Assembly (NCBI RefSeq): GCF_003268775.1
Contig: NZ_QLSU01000002.1
Coordinates: 372,001 to 436,000 of the forward strand
DNA length: 64,000 nt
Direction of reading: 5' to 3'
Source of the DNA: Paraburkholderia unamae
Lineage (GTDB): Bacteria > Pseudomonadota > Gammaproteobacteria > Burkholderiales > Burkholderiaceae
Below, one piece after another: positions 19,196-26,766 of this stretch; position 1 is the first letter of the stretch, and every line of letters begins with the position of its first letter. Both the position numbers and the translations under genes were made by a program. A model generated the notes under the pieces. That model was not told the origin of the DNA, made no database searches, and saw only the letters and a list, made by a program, of their open reading frames with translations.

Positions 19196-20080
19196 GCGAT
19201 ACACGCTCGGTTCGCCCGGCGGCCGCGTCTTGAAGCGCTTGTGGACCCAGTAGTACTGCTCGGGAATGCGCGGAATCTGTTCTTCGAGGAAGGCGTTCAT
19301 CCGGCGCGCGTCGAGCTCGTCGTCGCCGGTCGGATAATTTTCCCAAGGTTTGAACACTTTCAGCCGATAACCCTTGTAATTGGGCAGCACCTCGCCGATG
19401 AACGGCACGACCTGCGCATGTCCCACTTTCGCAAGACGCCCGACGGCCGTGAGCGTGCACGCGGGCACGCCGAAGAAGGGCACGAACGCGGAATTGCGCA
19501 TGCCGTAATCCATGTCCGCGCCGAGCATCACGGGCTTCTTGTCGCGCAGCCAGCGCAGCACGGCGCGCGCGCTGTCCGCGCGGCTCACCATCTCGGCGCC
19601 GAAGCGGCTGCGGCCGGCCTTCGCGGCCGCTTCGAACTCGGGGTTCGAAAACGGCTGGTAGAGCGAGCCGCACGGGCGGTGCAGCGAGTAGTTGAGAAAC
19701 ATGGAGCCGGCTTCGATGCCCACGAAATGCAGGCCGAGGAAGAGGGTGGGCGGCAGGTTCGGATCGGTGAGATCGATCTCGCTGTCGAGCTCCACGATCT
19801 TTTCGAGCTTCTTCGCAGAGCCGAACCACTGCACGCTGCGCTCCATGTAGCTGCGAATGGCGTGACGGAAGTGCAGCCCCGCCACTTCCTCGCGCTTTTC
19901 GTCGCTCCATTCGGGAAAGCACAGGCGCAGGTTGGTATGCACGACGCGCTTGCGGCTGCTCGGGATCTTGTAGAGGAGCCAGCCGAGCCCGTCGCCCAGG
20001 CGGGCGACGAAACCATAGGGCAGGATCGCGAACAGCTTGAGCAAGCCGATGGCGAAGCGGGAGCCGAGCTTGCCTAGCAT
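19193..20080 (-). CDS. lpxL: Lipid A lauroyl-type acyltransferase (LpxL/HtrB family)
   Basis: This 295-residue inner-membrane acyltransferase adds a secondary acyl chain to lipid A. A membrane segment ([18 protein letters not shown]) is followed by the catalytic HX4E motif at His118/Glu123 ([10 protein letters not shown]). Then come [11 protein letters not shown] and [20 protein letters not shown], typical of the family. The start [16 protein letters not shown] at 20080 is preferred over an ATG 18 bases upstream. Its promoter would lie back to back with that of metK. Chain specificity (laurate, myristate) cannot be read. Confidence 0.88.
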   Translation of the reverse strand: MLGKLGSRFAIGLLKLFAILPYGFVARLGDGLGWLLYKIPSSRKRVVHTNLRLCFPEWSDEKREEVAGLHFRHAIRSYMERSVQWFGSAKKLEKIVELDSEIDLTDPNLPPTLFLGLHFVGIEAGSMFLNYSLHRPCGSLYQPFSNPEFEAAAKAGRSRFGAEMVSRADSARAVLRWLRDKKPVMLGADMDYGMRNSAFVPFFGVPACTLTAVGRLAKVGHAQVVPFIGEVLPNYKGYRLKVFKPWENYPTGDDELDARRMNAFLEEQIPRIPEQYYWVHKRFKTRPPGEPSVYR

Positions 20081-20144
20081 GCGGCGACTCCGCGGCAAGG
20101 CTTGCGAACTGTGGGGAAGGCGACGGACGGCACGCGGGGGGACT

Positions 20145-20173
20145 CTGCGACAATTTAAGGAAGTCGCTATAAT
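20145..20173 (+). promoter_or_regulatory. metK promoter
   Basis: A perfect -10 TATAAT at 20168-20173, with a weak -35 CTGCGA at 20145-20150 and 17-base spacing. Transcription would start around 20177-20181, at the first stem of the leader. Confidence 0.7.
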
Positions 20174-20176
20174 AAG

Positions 20177-20280
20177 GGCTTCGCCGAGTTAATAGACAAC
20201 TTGCGGGGCGAAGCCGGAGGTCGGTCACTGGGTCTTATAGACAGACGCAGACTGACAACCGGGCAGCAAATCCGCTAAAG
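20177..20280 (+). promoter_or_regulatory. SAM-II-like riboswitch candidate in the metK leader
   Basis: P1 is a perfect 9-bp stem GGCTTCGCC/GGCGAAGCC (20177-20185, 20207-20215). Its loop begins GAGTTAAT and ends CTTGCGG, much like the metX leader loop. An inserted stem follows (GGTCGGTC 20219-20226 with GACTGAC 20250-20256), then GCAAATCCGCTAAAG (20266-20280). CCGC of this last element can pair with GCGG of the P1 loop, giving the expected pseudoknot. Same parts and order as the metX leader, with different stem sequences. Class assignment is by eye. Confidence 0.5.
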
Positions 20281-20295
20281 CGTCGCCGCTTCAAA

Positions 20296-20344
20296 GCTCC
20301 CGAAGCTGGCTACGTGAACATCAACCGTCACCAGCTACAGGAGC
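20296..20344 (+). promoter_or_regulatory. Possible SD-masking pairing before metK
   Basis: GCTCC at 20296-20300 is complementary to GGAGC at 20340-20344, which contains the metK Shine-Dalgarno (CAGGAG). A 6-bp stem AGCTGG/CCAGCT (20304-20309, 20331-20336) would bring the two together. This is a plausible translational off-state. Confidence 0.4.
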
Positions 20345-20351
20345 CTGACAC

Positions 20352-21539
20352 GTGGCAAACGACTATTTCTTCACTTCCGAATCCGTTTCCGAAGGCCACC
20401 CGGACAAGGTCGCTGACCAGATCTCGGACGCGATCCTCGACGCCATCCTGACGCAAGACAAGTACTCGCGCGTGGCAGCGGAAACGCTGTGCAACACGGG
20501 TCTCGTCGTGCTCGCCGGTGAAATCACCACCACGGCAAACGTCGACTACATCCAGGTCGCGCGCGACACGATCAAGCGCATCGGCTACGACAACACCGAC
20601 TACGGCATCGACTACCGCGGCTGCGCGGTGCTCGTCGCTTACGACAAGCAGTCGCCGGACATCGCTCAAGGCGTGGACCGCGCGCACGATAACAACCTCG
20701 ATCAAGGTGCAGGCGACCAGGGCCTGATGTTCGGCTATGCGTGCGACGAAACGCCCGAGCTGATGCCGCTGCCGATCCACCTTTCGCACCGCCTGGTCGA
20801 GCGCCAGTCGAACCTGCGCCGTGACGGCCGTCTGCCCTGGCTGCGCCCGGACGCGAAGTCGCAGGTCACCGTGCGCTACGTCGACGGCAAGCCGCACGCC
20901 ATCGACACGGTCGTGCTCTCCACGCAGCACTCGCCGGACATCGATCTGGCCACGCTGCGCGAAGCGGTGATCGAGGAAGTCATCAAGCCGGTTCTTCCGT
21001 CCGAACTCATCAAGGGCGACATCAAGTTCCTCGTGAACCCGACCGGTCGCTTCGTGATCGGCGGCCCGCAGGGCGATTGCGGTCTCACGGGCCGCAAGAT
21101 CATCGTCGACACGTACGGCGGCGCAGCCCCGCACGGCGGCGGTGCGTTCTCGGGCAAGGACCCGTCGAAGGTGGACCGTTCGGCTGCCTACGCCGGCCGT
21201 TACGTCGCGAAGAACATCGTGGCCGCCGGCCTCGCGTCGCGCTGCCTGATCCAGGTGTCGTACGCGATCGGCGTGGCCGAGCCGACCTCGGTCATGGTCA
21301 ACACGTTCGGCACCGGCAAGGTCTCGGACGCGACCATCACGAAGCTCGTGCGCGAACACTTCGATCTGCGTCCGAAGGGCATCATCCAGATGCTCGACCT
21401 GCTGCGCCCGATCTACGAAAAGACCGCCGCTTACGGCCACTTCGGCCGCGAAGAGCCGGAATTCTCGTGGGAAGCCACGGACCGCGCGCTCGCACTGGCC
21501 GAAGCCGCCGGCACGGAGCCGGTGGGCGCGCTGGCCTGA
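20352..21539 (+). CDS. metK: S-adenosylmethionine synthetase MetK
   Basis: This 395-residue enzyme makes SAM from methionine and ATP. Signature elements are GHPDK at 15-19, [12 protein letters not shown] near 120, [20 protein letters not shown] near 260 and the [13 protein letters not shown] region near 340. The start codon is GTG (20352), preceded by CAGGAG at 8-base spacing. Codon use is more strongly biased toward C-ending codons than in neighbours, as expected for a highly expressed gene. It lies alone between its structured leader and a strong terminator. Confidence 0.98.
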   Translation: MANDYFFTSESVSEGHPDKVADQISDAILDAILTQDKYSRVAAETLCNTGLVVLAGEITTTANVDYIQVARDTIKRIGYDNTDYGIDYRGCAVLVAYDKQSPDIAQGVDRAHDNNLDQGAGDQGLMFGYACDETPELMPLPIHLSHRLVERQSNLRRDGRLPWLRPDAKSQVTVRYVDGKPHAIDTVVLSTQHSPDIDLATLREAVIEEVIKPVLPSELIKGDIKFLVNPTGRFVIGGPQGDCGLTGRKIIVDTYGGAAPHGGGAFSGKDPSKVDRSAAYAGRYVAKNIVAAGLASRCLIQVSYAIGVAEPTSVMVNTFGTGKVSDATITKLVREHFDLRPKGIIQMLDLLRPIYEKTAAYGHFGREEPEFSWEATDRALALAEAAGTEPVGALA

Positions 21540-21592
21540 GCCTGCGCAAGCACGCATCGCGATGACCGGCGGCCACGCCGGTCGTCGCGAAG

Positions 21593-21630
21593 AAAAAACC
21601 CGCAGGGCGCAAGCCCGTGCGGGGTTTTTT
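21593..21630 (+). terminator. Rho-independent terminator after metK
   Basis: An A-run, then the stem CCCGCA...GGGC with GCAA loop...GCCC...TGCGGGG, then six T. It lies about 50 bases past the metK stop and may also serve leftward transcription. Confidence 0.88.
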
Positions 21631-21660
21631 GTTTTGGGGCTGCGCCCGGCCCTGCTGGTT

Positions 21661-21706
21661 TTAGCGGGCTTTATCGGGCTCTAGCGGGCCTTAGTGGGCT
21701 TTAGCG
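21661..21706. repeat. 10-bp tandem repeat, four copies and a partial one
   Basis: TTAGCGGGCT, TTATCGGGCT, CTAGCGGGCC, TTAGTGGGCT, then TTAGCG. Read on the minus strand each unit ends in TAA or TAG. Because the unit is 10 bp, stops fall in all three frames just past the adjacent gene; the fifth unit holds that gene's own stop. Confidence 0.85.
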
Positions 21707-22069
21707 CATCGCGAAGCCGAACCAGCCCGCGCTGCCGGACGTCATGCGGCGCGGCCGGCGCGGATTGCGCGCGGTATGAACCGTGGAAGGCGCGGCGAGC
21801 GAGCGCAGCGTGGCATTCGGACGATACAGCAGCGTGCGCAGCGAGAAGTGGCGCGAGCCCGAGCGCAGGCGCAGCACGGCGAAGAACGAGTGGAACCACG
21901 TCCGCATGTTGTCGACGGGCTTCACTTCTCGCACCTGTTGCGCGAGCGCGCGCGTGCGGGCAGCGTGGTGGCGCAGCGCGCGCACCACGTGACGGCGGGC
22001 GGGGCGGGCGGCCTTCAGGGCAGTGTGGGCGGCGTGGGTCATGCGATGGGTATCGAAAAGGGTATGCAT
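21701..22069 (-). CDS. Hypothetical basic protein, 122 aa
   Basis: An arginine- and histidine-rich protein starting MHTLFDTHRMTHAAHTALKA, with a central WFHSFFAVLRLRSGSRHFSL stretch and an MRRPRRxxR-poor, GSAGWFGFAMR end. No known domain was recognised. No strong ribosome site precedes ATG 22069. Its codon choice is like that of neighbours, and the frame is open for its whole length in a region without a competing gene. Those points make it a plausible small gene, but not a certain one. Its stop lies inside a 10-bp tandem repeat. Confidence 0.45.
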   Translation of the reverse strand: MHTLFDTHRMTHAAHTALKAARPARRHVVRALRHHAARTRALAQQVREVKPVDNMRTWFHSFFAVLRLRSGSRHFSLRTLLYRPNATLRSLAAPSTVHTARNPRRPRRMTSGSAGWFGFAMR

Positions 22070-22574
22070 GGCGGTTGCGGAATCGGGTTCGAGGTGCGCC
22101 TTGCGCGACGCTTCGCATCGAGCAGCAAACGTGCCTGTCTTCGAGGTCGTCACGATATGGGCGGACGGCAGACGGGCCGCAGGGCGCGGCGTAAGACGCG
22201 ACGGGACGGATTCTTCTGTTGGAGCGCCTTGTGCGGCAAGGCGTTCACGGCGATCCGCACGTGCGATGAGGGTTCAGCGATTGGAAACAACATGCGCGAC
22301 AGACTACACGCGATTGATGACGGCAGAAAGTCGGTTAATACCCGCCCCCGCGCCGCTTTGATGCAGGCGATCGCGCCCTTTGTCCTCATGGCGGTGCGCG
22401 CGCGCCATTGACGTGCGCGGCCAGGGCCACGCGGCGCGACCCGGTGGCGCTTCCCGGCGTGCCTGCACGCTTTACAATCGGAACGTCGGCGCGCGCCGAC
22501 GCCGTGGCGGTATGGTCGGAGAAAACGACGCACGAAAGCCGCGGCCCCCGCAGGCATCGCATAACGGAAGTCCC
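22070..22574. other. Intergenic region before the PhyH gene
   Basis: Several short frames cross it, but none has a ribosome site plus recognisable protein. It should contain the divergent promoters of the 122-aa gene and the PhyH gene. I see no terminator or clear operator. Confidence 0.4.
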
Positions 22575-23336
22575 ATGTCAGTCCATTCAAAGAAAGAACA
22601 GGTGCAGGCGCTGCGCGAACGCGGTTTCGTGGTGGTGCCGGGGCTCGTCTCACCTGAGCGCTGCGAGGCGATCAAGCGGGTCGCGCAGGAGCAGTTGGAG
22701 GCGGCCGCCGCGCCGCTCGAATTCGAAGCCGACTTGCGCTACCCCGGCGCGCCCGAATCGAAGGACGCGCCCGGCGGCCATACGGTGCGCCGCCTGCTCG
22801 ACGCGTACTCGCGCCACGCGCTGTATCGCGAGTGGGCCACCTCGCCTGAGATCGCGGGCTGGATGGAGCTGTATTTCGGCGAGGAGCCCTTTCTTTCGCG
22901 CGCGCATCACAACTGCATGATGACGAAGCACCCGCACTACGGCAGCCTGACGGGCTGGCACCGCGACGTGCGCTACTGGTCGTTCGAGCGCGACGACCTC
23001 GTTTCGGTGTGGCTCGCGCTCGGGCCGGAGAAAATGGAAAACGGCGGCCTGTGGTTCGTGCCGGGCTCGCACGATGCGCCGTTCACCTCGGAGCGGTTCG
23101 ACGCCGCGAAATTCTTCCGCGCGGACCTGCCCGAGAACCGCGCGTGGATCGACCAGGCGATTGCGCCGACGCTCAACGCGGGCGACGTCGTGTTCTTCCA
23201 CTGCAACACGCTGCATTCGGCGGGGCAGAACCAGAGCGACCAGGTGAAGTTCTCGCTCGTCTTCACCTATCACGGCGCGAGCAACGTGCCGCTGCCGGGC
23301 ACGCGCTCGGCAGCGAAGCCTGAAGTGAAGCTTTGA
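22575..23336 (+). CDS. Phytanoyl-CoA dioxygenase (PhyH) family protein
   Basis: This 253-residue non-haem iron oxygenase has the iron ligands WHRD (His129, Asp131) and His214 (FFHCNTLHSAGQN). In PhyH enzymes an Arg about 11 residues after the last His binds 2-oxoglutarate; here that place is Lys225 (DQVKFSLVF). ATG 22575 follows GGAAG at good spacing; the longer upstream frame is not coding. The substrate is unknown. It is followed by a convergent DUF3185 gene. Confidence 0.85.
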   Translation: MSVHSKKEQVQALRERGFVVVPGLVSPERCEAIKRVAQEQLEAAAAPLEFEADLRYPGAPESKDAPGGHTVRRLLDAYSRHALYREWATSPEIAGWMELYFGEEPFLSRAHHNCMMTKHPHYGSLTGWHRDVRYWSFERDDLVSVWLALGPEKMENGGLWFVPGSHDAPFTSERFDAAKFFRADLPENRAWIDQAIAPTLNAGDVVFFHCNTLHSAGQNQSDQVKFSLVFTYHGASNVPLPGTRSAAKPEVKL

Positions 23337-23375
23337 GGCGACGCTGCGTTGTCCGAACGACGCCTGATTAACGTT

Positions 23376-23412
23376 GGATCAACAGCGGTGGATCAACTAA
23401 AGGTGGATCAAC
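23376..23412. repeat. Three direct repeats GGATCAAC
   Basis: Copies at 23376-23383, 23390-23397 and 23405-23412, spaced 14-15 bp, in the gap between two convergent genes. The last copy covers the stop codon of the DUF3185 gene. Confidence 0.75.
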
Positions 23413-23614
23413 GCCGCCGCCCCGACATCGTGAGCCCGGTGACGCCCGCGAGCGTGGCGGCGATGCCGCCGCCGATCAGGATGATCGTGCGATTGGTGGG
23501 CGCGCCGGTAAAGAGGCGCGACATGTCGTTCGCGAACGAATGAAGGGACTGGCCGCCGAAGTACAGCAGGACGACGCCGCAGGCGATGAGCGCGATCGAA
23601 ACCACTTTAACCAT
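23408..23614 (-). CDS. DUF3185 family small membrane protein
   Basis: This 68-residue protein has two membrane segments: VVSIALIACGVVLLYFGGQS at the N-terminus and TIILIGGGIAATLAGVTGLT at the C-terminus. The linker SFANDMSRLFTGAPTNRT between them is typical of DUF3185. Function is unknown. GAGGGG precedes ATG 23614; the longer frame upstream is not convincing. Confidence 0.8.
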   Translation of the reverse strand: MVKVVSIALIACGVVLLYFGGQSLHSFANDMSRLFTGAPTNRTIILIGGGIAATLAGVTGLTMSGRRR

Positions 23615-23847
23615 GAACAACCCCTCGCAAAGGATGGACGCCGCAGTGTAGGCGAGTGGCTGCGGCGCGTCCAGGGGGCGGCTTTTCAGGCACCGTTCCC
23701 ACGCCCTTCCCGCGCATTTCCCGCATAGTGGGCATCTGCGCAACCGGGGCGGATTGGCTAACATAGCTGCCTCACGAGCGCGGCGCGCCGCACGGCGCGT
23801 TGCGCACCTCCTACGCCCACTACCCGTTTTTGCCGAGGATCCAGACC

Positions 23848-24891
23848 ATGGCCTACGAAGCAGCATCTGAACGCTATTCGGACATGCAGTACCGCTTTTG
23901 CGGCAAGTCGGGGCTCAAGCTGCCCGCGCTTTCACTCGGTCTGTGGCACAACTTCGGCGACACCACGCCGATCTCCACCCAGCGCGAGATCCTGCGCACC
24001 GCTTTCGATCTCGGCATCACCCACTTCGACCTCGCGAACAACTACGGCCCGCCGTACGGCAGCGCCGAAACCAACTTCGGCCGCATCTTCAAGGACGACT
24101 TCCGGCCTTACCGCGACGAACTGCTGATCTCGTCCAAGGCGGGCTGGGATATGTGGCCGGGCCCGTACGGCCAGGGCGGCGGCTCGCGCAAGTACGTGCT
24201 CGCGAGCCTGGACCAGAGCCTCAAGCGCATGGGCCTCGACTACGTCGACATCTTCTATTCGCACCGCTTCGACGTGGAAACGCCGCTAGAGGAAACGGCG
24301 GGCGCGCTCGCCACGGCCGTGCAGCAGGGCAAGGCGCTCTATGTCGGCATCTCGTCGTATTCGCCCGCGAAAACACGCGAAATGGCGAAGCTGCTCGCCG
24401 AATACAAGGTGCCGCTGCTCATTCACCAGCCGTCGTACAACATGCTGAACCGCTGGATCGAGCACGGACTGCTCGACACGCTCGACGAGGTGGGCGCGGG
24501 CAGCATCGCGTTCACGCCGCTCGCGCAGGGGCTGCTCACGAACAAGTACCTGAACGGTGTGCCGGAGGATGCGCGCGTGAACCGTCCGGGCGGCGGCTCG
24601 CTCAAGGGCGAGCACCTGAGCCCGGAGAACATCGGGCACGTGCGCAAGCTCAACGACCTCGCGCTGCGCCGCGGCCAGAGTCTTGCGCAGATGGCGATTG
24701 CCTGGACGCTGCGCGGCGGCCGCGTGACCTCGGCGCTGATCGGCGCGAGCCGCGCGGAGCAGGTGCGCGAGAACGTCGCGGCGCTGAAGAACCTCGAATT
24801 CTCGGCGGAAGAACTCGCCGAGATCGACCGCTATGCGACCGAGGGCGGCGTGAACCTGTGGGAGAAGCCGTCCACCGATCAGCACATCTGA
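23848..24891 (+). CDS. Aldo-keto reductase, L-glyceraldehyde-3-phosphate reductase type
   Basis: This 347-residue NADPH-dependent reductase resembles E. coli YghZ/GpR. The opening RYSDMQYRFCGKSGLKLPAL and the KxxG-type AKR tetrad are visible: Asp in FDLANNYG, the Tyr two residues on, Lys in ISSKAGW, His in IFYSHRFD. MWPGPYGQGGGSRKYVLASL is typical of this subfamily. It may detoxify L-glyceraldehyde 3-phosphate and other aldehydes. ATG 23848 gives the family start. A terminator follows closely, so it is a single-gene unit. Confidence 0.88.
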   Translation: MAYEAASERYSDMQYRFCGKSGLKLPALSLGLWHNFGDTTPISTQREILRTAFDLGITHFDLANNYGPPYGSAETNFGRIFKDDFRPYRDELLISSKAGWDMWPGPYGQGGGSRKYVLASLDQSLKRMGLDYVDIFYSHRFDVETPLEETAGALATAVQQGKALYVGISSYSPAKTREMAKLLAEYKVPLLIHQPSYNMLNRWIEHGLLDTLDEVGAGSIAFTPLAQGLLTNKYLNGVPEDARVNRPGGGSLKGEHLSPENIGHVRKLNDLALRRGQSLAQMAIAWTLRGGRVTSALIGASRAEQVRENVAALKNLEFSAEELAEIDRYATEGGVNLWEKPSTDQHI

Positions 24892-24910
24892 GCGGCCGGT
24901 TTCGCCACCC

Positions 24911-24939
24911 AACCGCCTCCTTCGCGAGGCGGTTTTTTT
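24911..24939 (+). terminator. Rho-independent terminator after the aldo-keto reductase
   Basis: A 9-bp stem AACCGCCTC/GAGGCGGTT with a 6-base loop, followed by T residues. Confidence 0.9.
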
Positions 24940-25043
24940 CGTCCGGGGCTTTGCCTGCGGGGCGGGCGCAAGCGGGGCACCGTTCTTCGCTTTGTCATGT
25001 GGCCCTGCTAACGTCGCGGCAGCCTTTGCCGCGAGGAATCACC

Positions 25044-26054
25044 ATGGAGTCCATGAGCGCCGAACGCGCAGCGCGTTCCCCGTCCGCCACGCGAGCGCCC
25101 AGGCCCGCTGAGGCCGCCCGCGCGAACGCGGCGCTGATCGCCTTCGTGCTCGCGGCGCTCGGCTACGAACTCATCGGACTGCCGCTCCTCATCGACGCAA
25201 CGGGCGGCCCGACACTCGCCCTGCTCGCGACGCTCGTGCCCGTGGTGCTCGCCACGCCGGCCCACTGGGGGCTGATCCACGAAGGCATTCATGGGCAACT
25301 GTCGCGGGAGCGCCGCGCGAACGAGTGGCTTGCCCGTGCGCTCGCCATCGGTTTGGCCATGCCGTTCGATGCGGTGCGTTTCGGACACCTGATGCATCAC
25401 CGCTTCACGCGCGAGCCCTTCGACCGTCCCGATGTGCACGAAACTCACGATGGGCATGACGCTCGCACAGGGTTCGGCGCGCGCTGGCGCCGCCGCATTG
25501 CATATTACGCGCGCCTGCTGGGCGGCCTTTACGTTGCCGAACTGCTGCTGCCGCTCGTGGCGTTCTTGCCGGTGCGGCTCGCGCGGACGATCGTCGCGCG
25601 CGGCGTGGGCGCGCACGGGCGCGAGGGCGTGCAGGTGCAGCGGCTTTTCGCGAACCATGCCGCCGACCCCGTGCGCCGCCGCCGCGCGCGGCGCGACTGG
25701 CTCGTCTCGGTCGCGCTATACGCGGCGTCGTTCGTGCTTTACGGCAAGGCGTGGCCGGTGCTGCTCGCGACGATGTATCTGCGTGGCGTATGGCTGTCGG
25801 TGGCCGACAACCTGCCGCACTACGGCGTCGCGCTCGACGAACCGGGGCGCGCGCGTGACTTTCGCGTGCCGCGCGTCCTGGGCGTGTTGCTGATGAACCA
25901 CCATCTGCATCGCCAGCATCATCTGCATCCGACGCTGCCTTGGACCGCGCTGCCCGCGCTCGTGCAGGCTCATCAGGAAGCGGCGAGCGCGGACTATCTC
26001 GCCGCTGCGTTGCGGCAGTTCAGGGGCTTGCAGCCGGGTGTCGGGACTGAGTGA
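25044..26054 (+). CDS. Membrane fatty-acid desaturase family protein
   Basis: This 336-residue integral membrane protein carries the three histidine boxes of di-iron desaturases: HEGIH (79-83), HLMHH (115-119) and HHLHRQHH near 288. Four hydrophobic segments lie between them. Enzymes of this fold desaturate or hydroxylate acyl chains or carotenoids; the substrate here is not evident. ATG 25044 follows GAGG. The first 25 residues are a low-complexity cytosolic tail. No clear operon partner is present. Confidence 0.82.
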   Translation: MESMSAERAARSPSATRAPRPAEAARANAALIAFVLAALGYELIGLPLLIDATGGPTLALLATLVPVVLATPAHWGLIHEGIHGQLSRERRANEWLARALAIGLAMPFDAVRFGHLMHHRFTREPFDRPDVHETHDGHDARTGFGARWRRRIAYYARLLGGLYVAELLLPLVAFLPVRLARTIVARGVGAHGREGVQVQRLFANHAADPVRRRRARRDWLVSVALYAASFVLYGKAWPVLLATMYLRGVWLSVADNLPHYGVALDEPGRARDFRVPRVLGVLLMNHHLHRQHHLHPTLPWTALPALVQAHQEAASADYLAAALRQFRGLQPGVGTE

Positions 26055-26215
26055 ATGAGAGGGCGCGAGAGGATGCATGCGCGTGACGTCGCGCACGGCG
26101 TTTCGCGCGAAAGGCGCGACGCCACGCAACGCCACCGCGAACGCGGGAACGGCGCTCGAAGCAGCGCATCGCGCAGGCGGCTCGTGGGCCACCATGCGCT
26201 AAATGAGCCCGTACG

Positions 26216-26401
26216 TTACATCAGCGCAGGCAGCGTCTCGACGAGCGCGACAGCCGCGAGAACGCCGATCAGCGCACCGATCACGCGCAGCGTGTTGTGC
26301 CTGAATTCCGTTGCGCACGGCACCGCGCCGAGAAAAAGGGCGCCGGCGAGGGCCATCGGGATGATCATCACGAAATCGCCGATCGTGAAATAACCTTCCA
26401 T
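26216..26401 (-). CDS. Small membrane protein, 61 aa
   Basis: The protein starts MEGYFTIGDFVMIIPMALAG and has two hydrophobic segments flanking CATEFRHNTLR. No known family was recognised. AAGGAGACGAGC gives a strong ribosome site before ATG 26401. A good -10 (TATACT, 26505-26500) and a 22-bp palindrome lie upstream. These make it a likely real gene despite its size. Longer in-frame extension upstream has no support. Confidence 0.65.
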   Translation of the reverse strand: MEGYFTIGDFVMIIPMALAGALFLGAVPCATEFRHNTLRVIGALIGVLAAVALVETLPALM

Positions 26402-26499
26402 GCTCGTCTCCTTATCGTGTTGGCAACGAAGGCGCGCGATGCTTGTTGTTCTGATCGTCATGCCGGCGGCGTGACGCGGCGGCTTCGGGCCTGCAATCG

Positions 26500-26545
26500 A
26501 GTATAGGTGAGGGTGGCGAACATGGCGGCACGCATGCGTGCCGCC
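26500..26545 (-). promoter_or_regulatory. Promoter with a 22-bp perfect palindrome upstream of the 61-aa gene
   Basis: The -10 TATACT is at 26505-26500. Behind it, at 26524-26545, lies a fully self-complementary 22-mer with half-site GGCGGCACGCA. It covers the -35 region and upstream, where a dimeric regulator would bind. No known operator was recognised. Confidence 0.5.
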
Positions 26546-26723
26546 GTGCTGTCCTCCGGTGCGTGCGCCGCGCCGCAAAAGCCCGCCAGAAGCGCTTCGG
26601 CGTGGCACAGCGGCTCGCGCGGCCCGCAAAGCGTCAGTCGTCTTAATATTACGGATGCCTTTCTATTGCGGGCTTGTGCGGCGCACAGAAGTACAAGCGC
26701 GCATGCTGCGTGCCCGGTCGCCC

Positions 26724-26766
26724 CTCATGCCTGCTGAATGCCCGCTACATGCCCGCCTCATGCCGC
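26724..26766. repeat. 11-bp tandem repeat, four copies, at the MFS gene stop codon
   Basis: CTCATGCCTGC, TGAATGCCCGC, TACATGCCCGC and CTCATGCCGC run head to tail. The last copy includes the MFS stop codon (26758-26760). Confidence 0.75.

Noticed and set aside
23898..26054. 718-codon plus frame joining the aldo-keto reductase region to the desaturase
   Set aside because: It is out of frame with the reductase and crosses a terminator; only the desaturase part (25044 on) is real.
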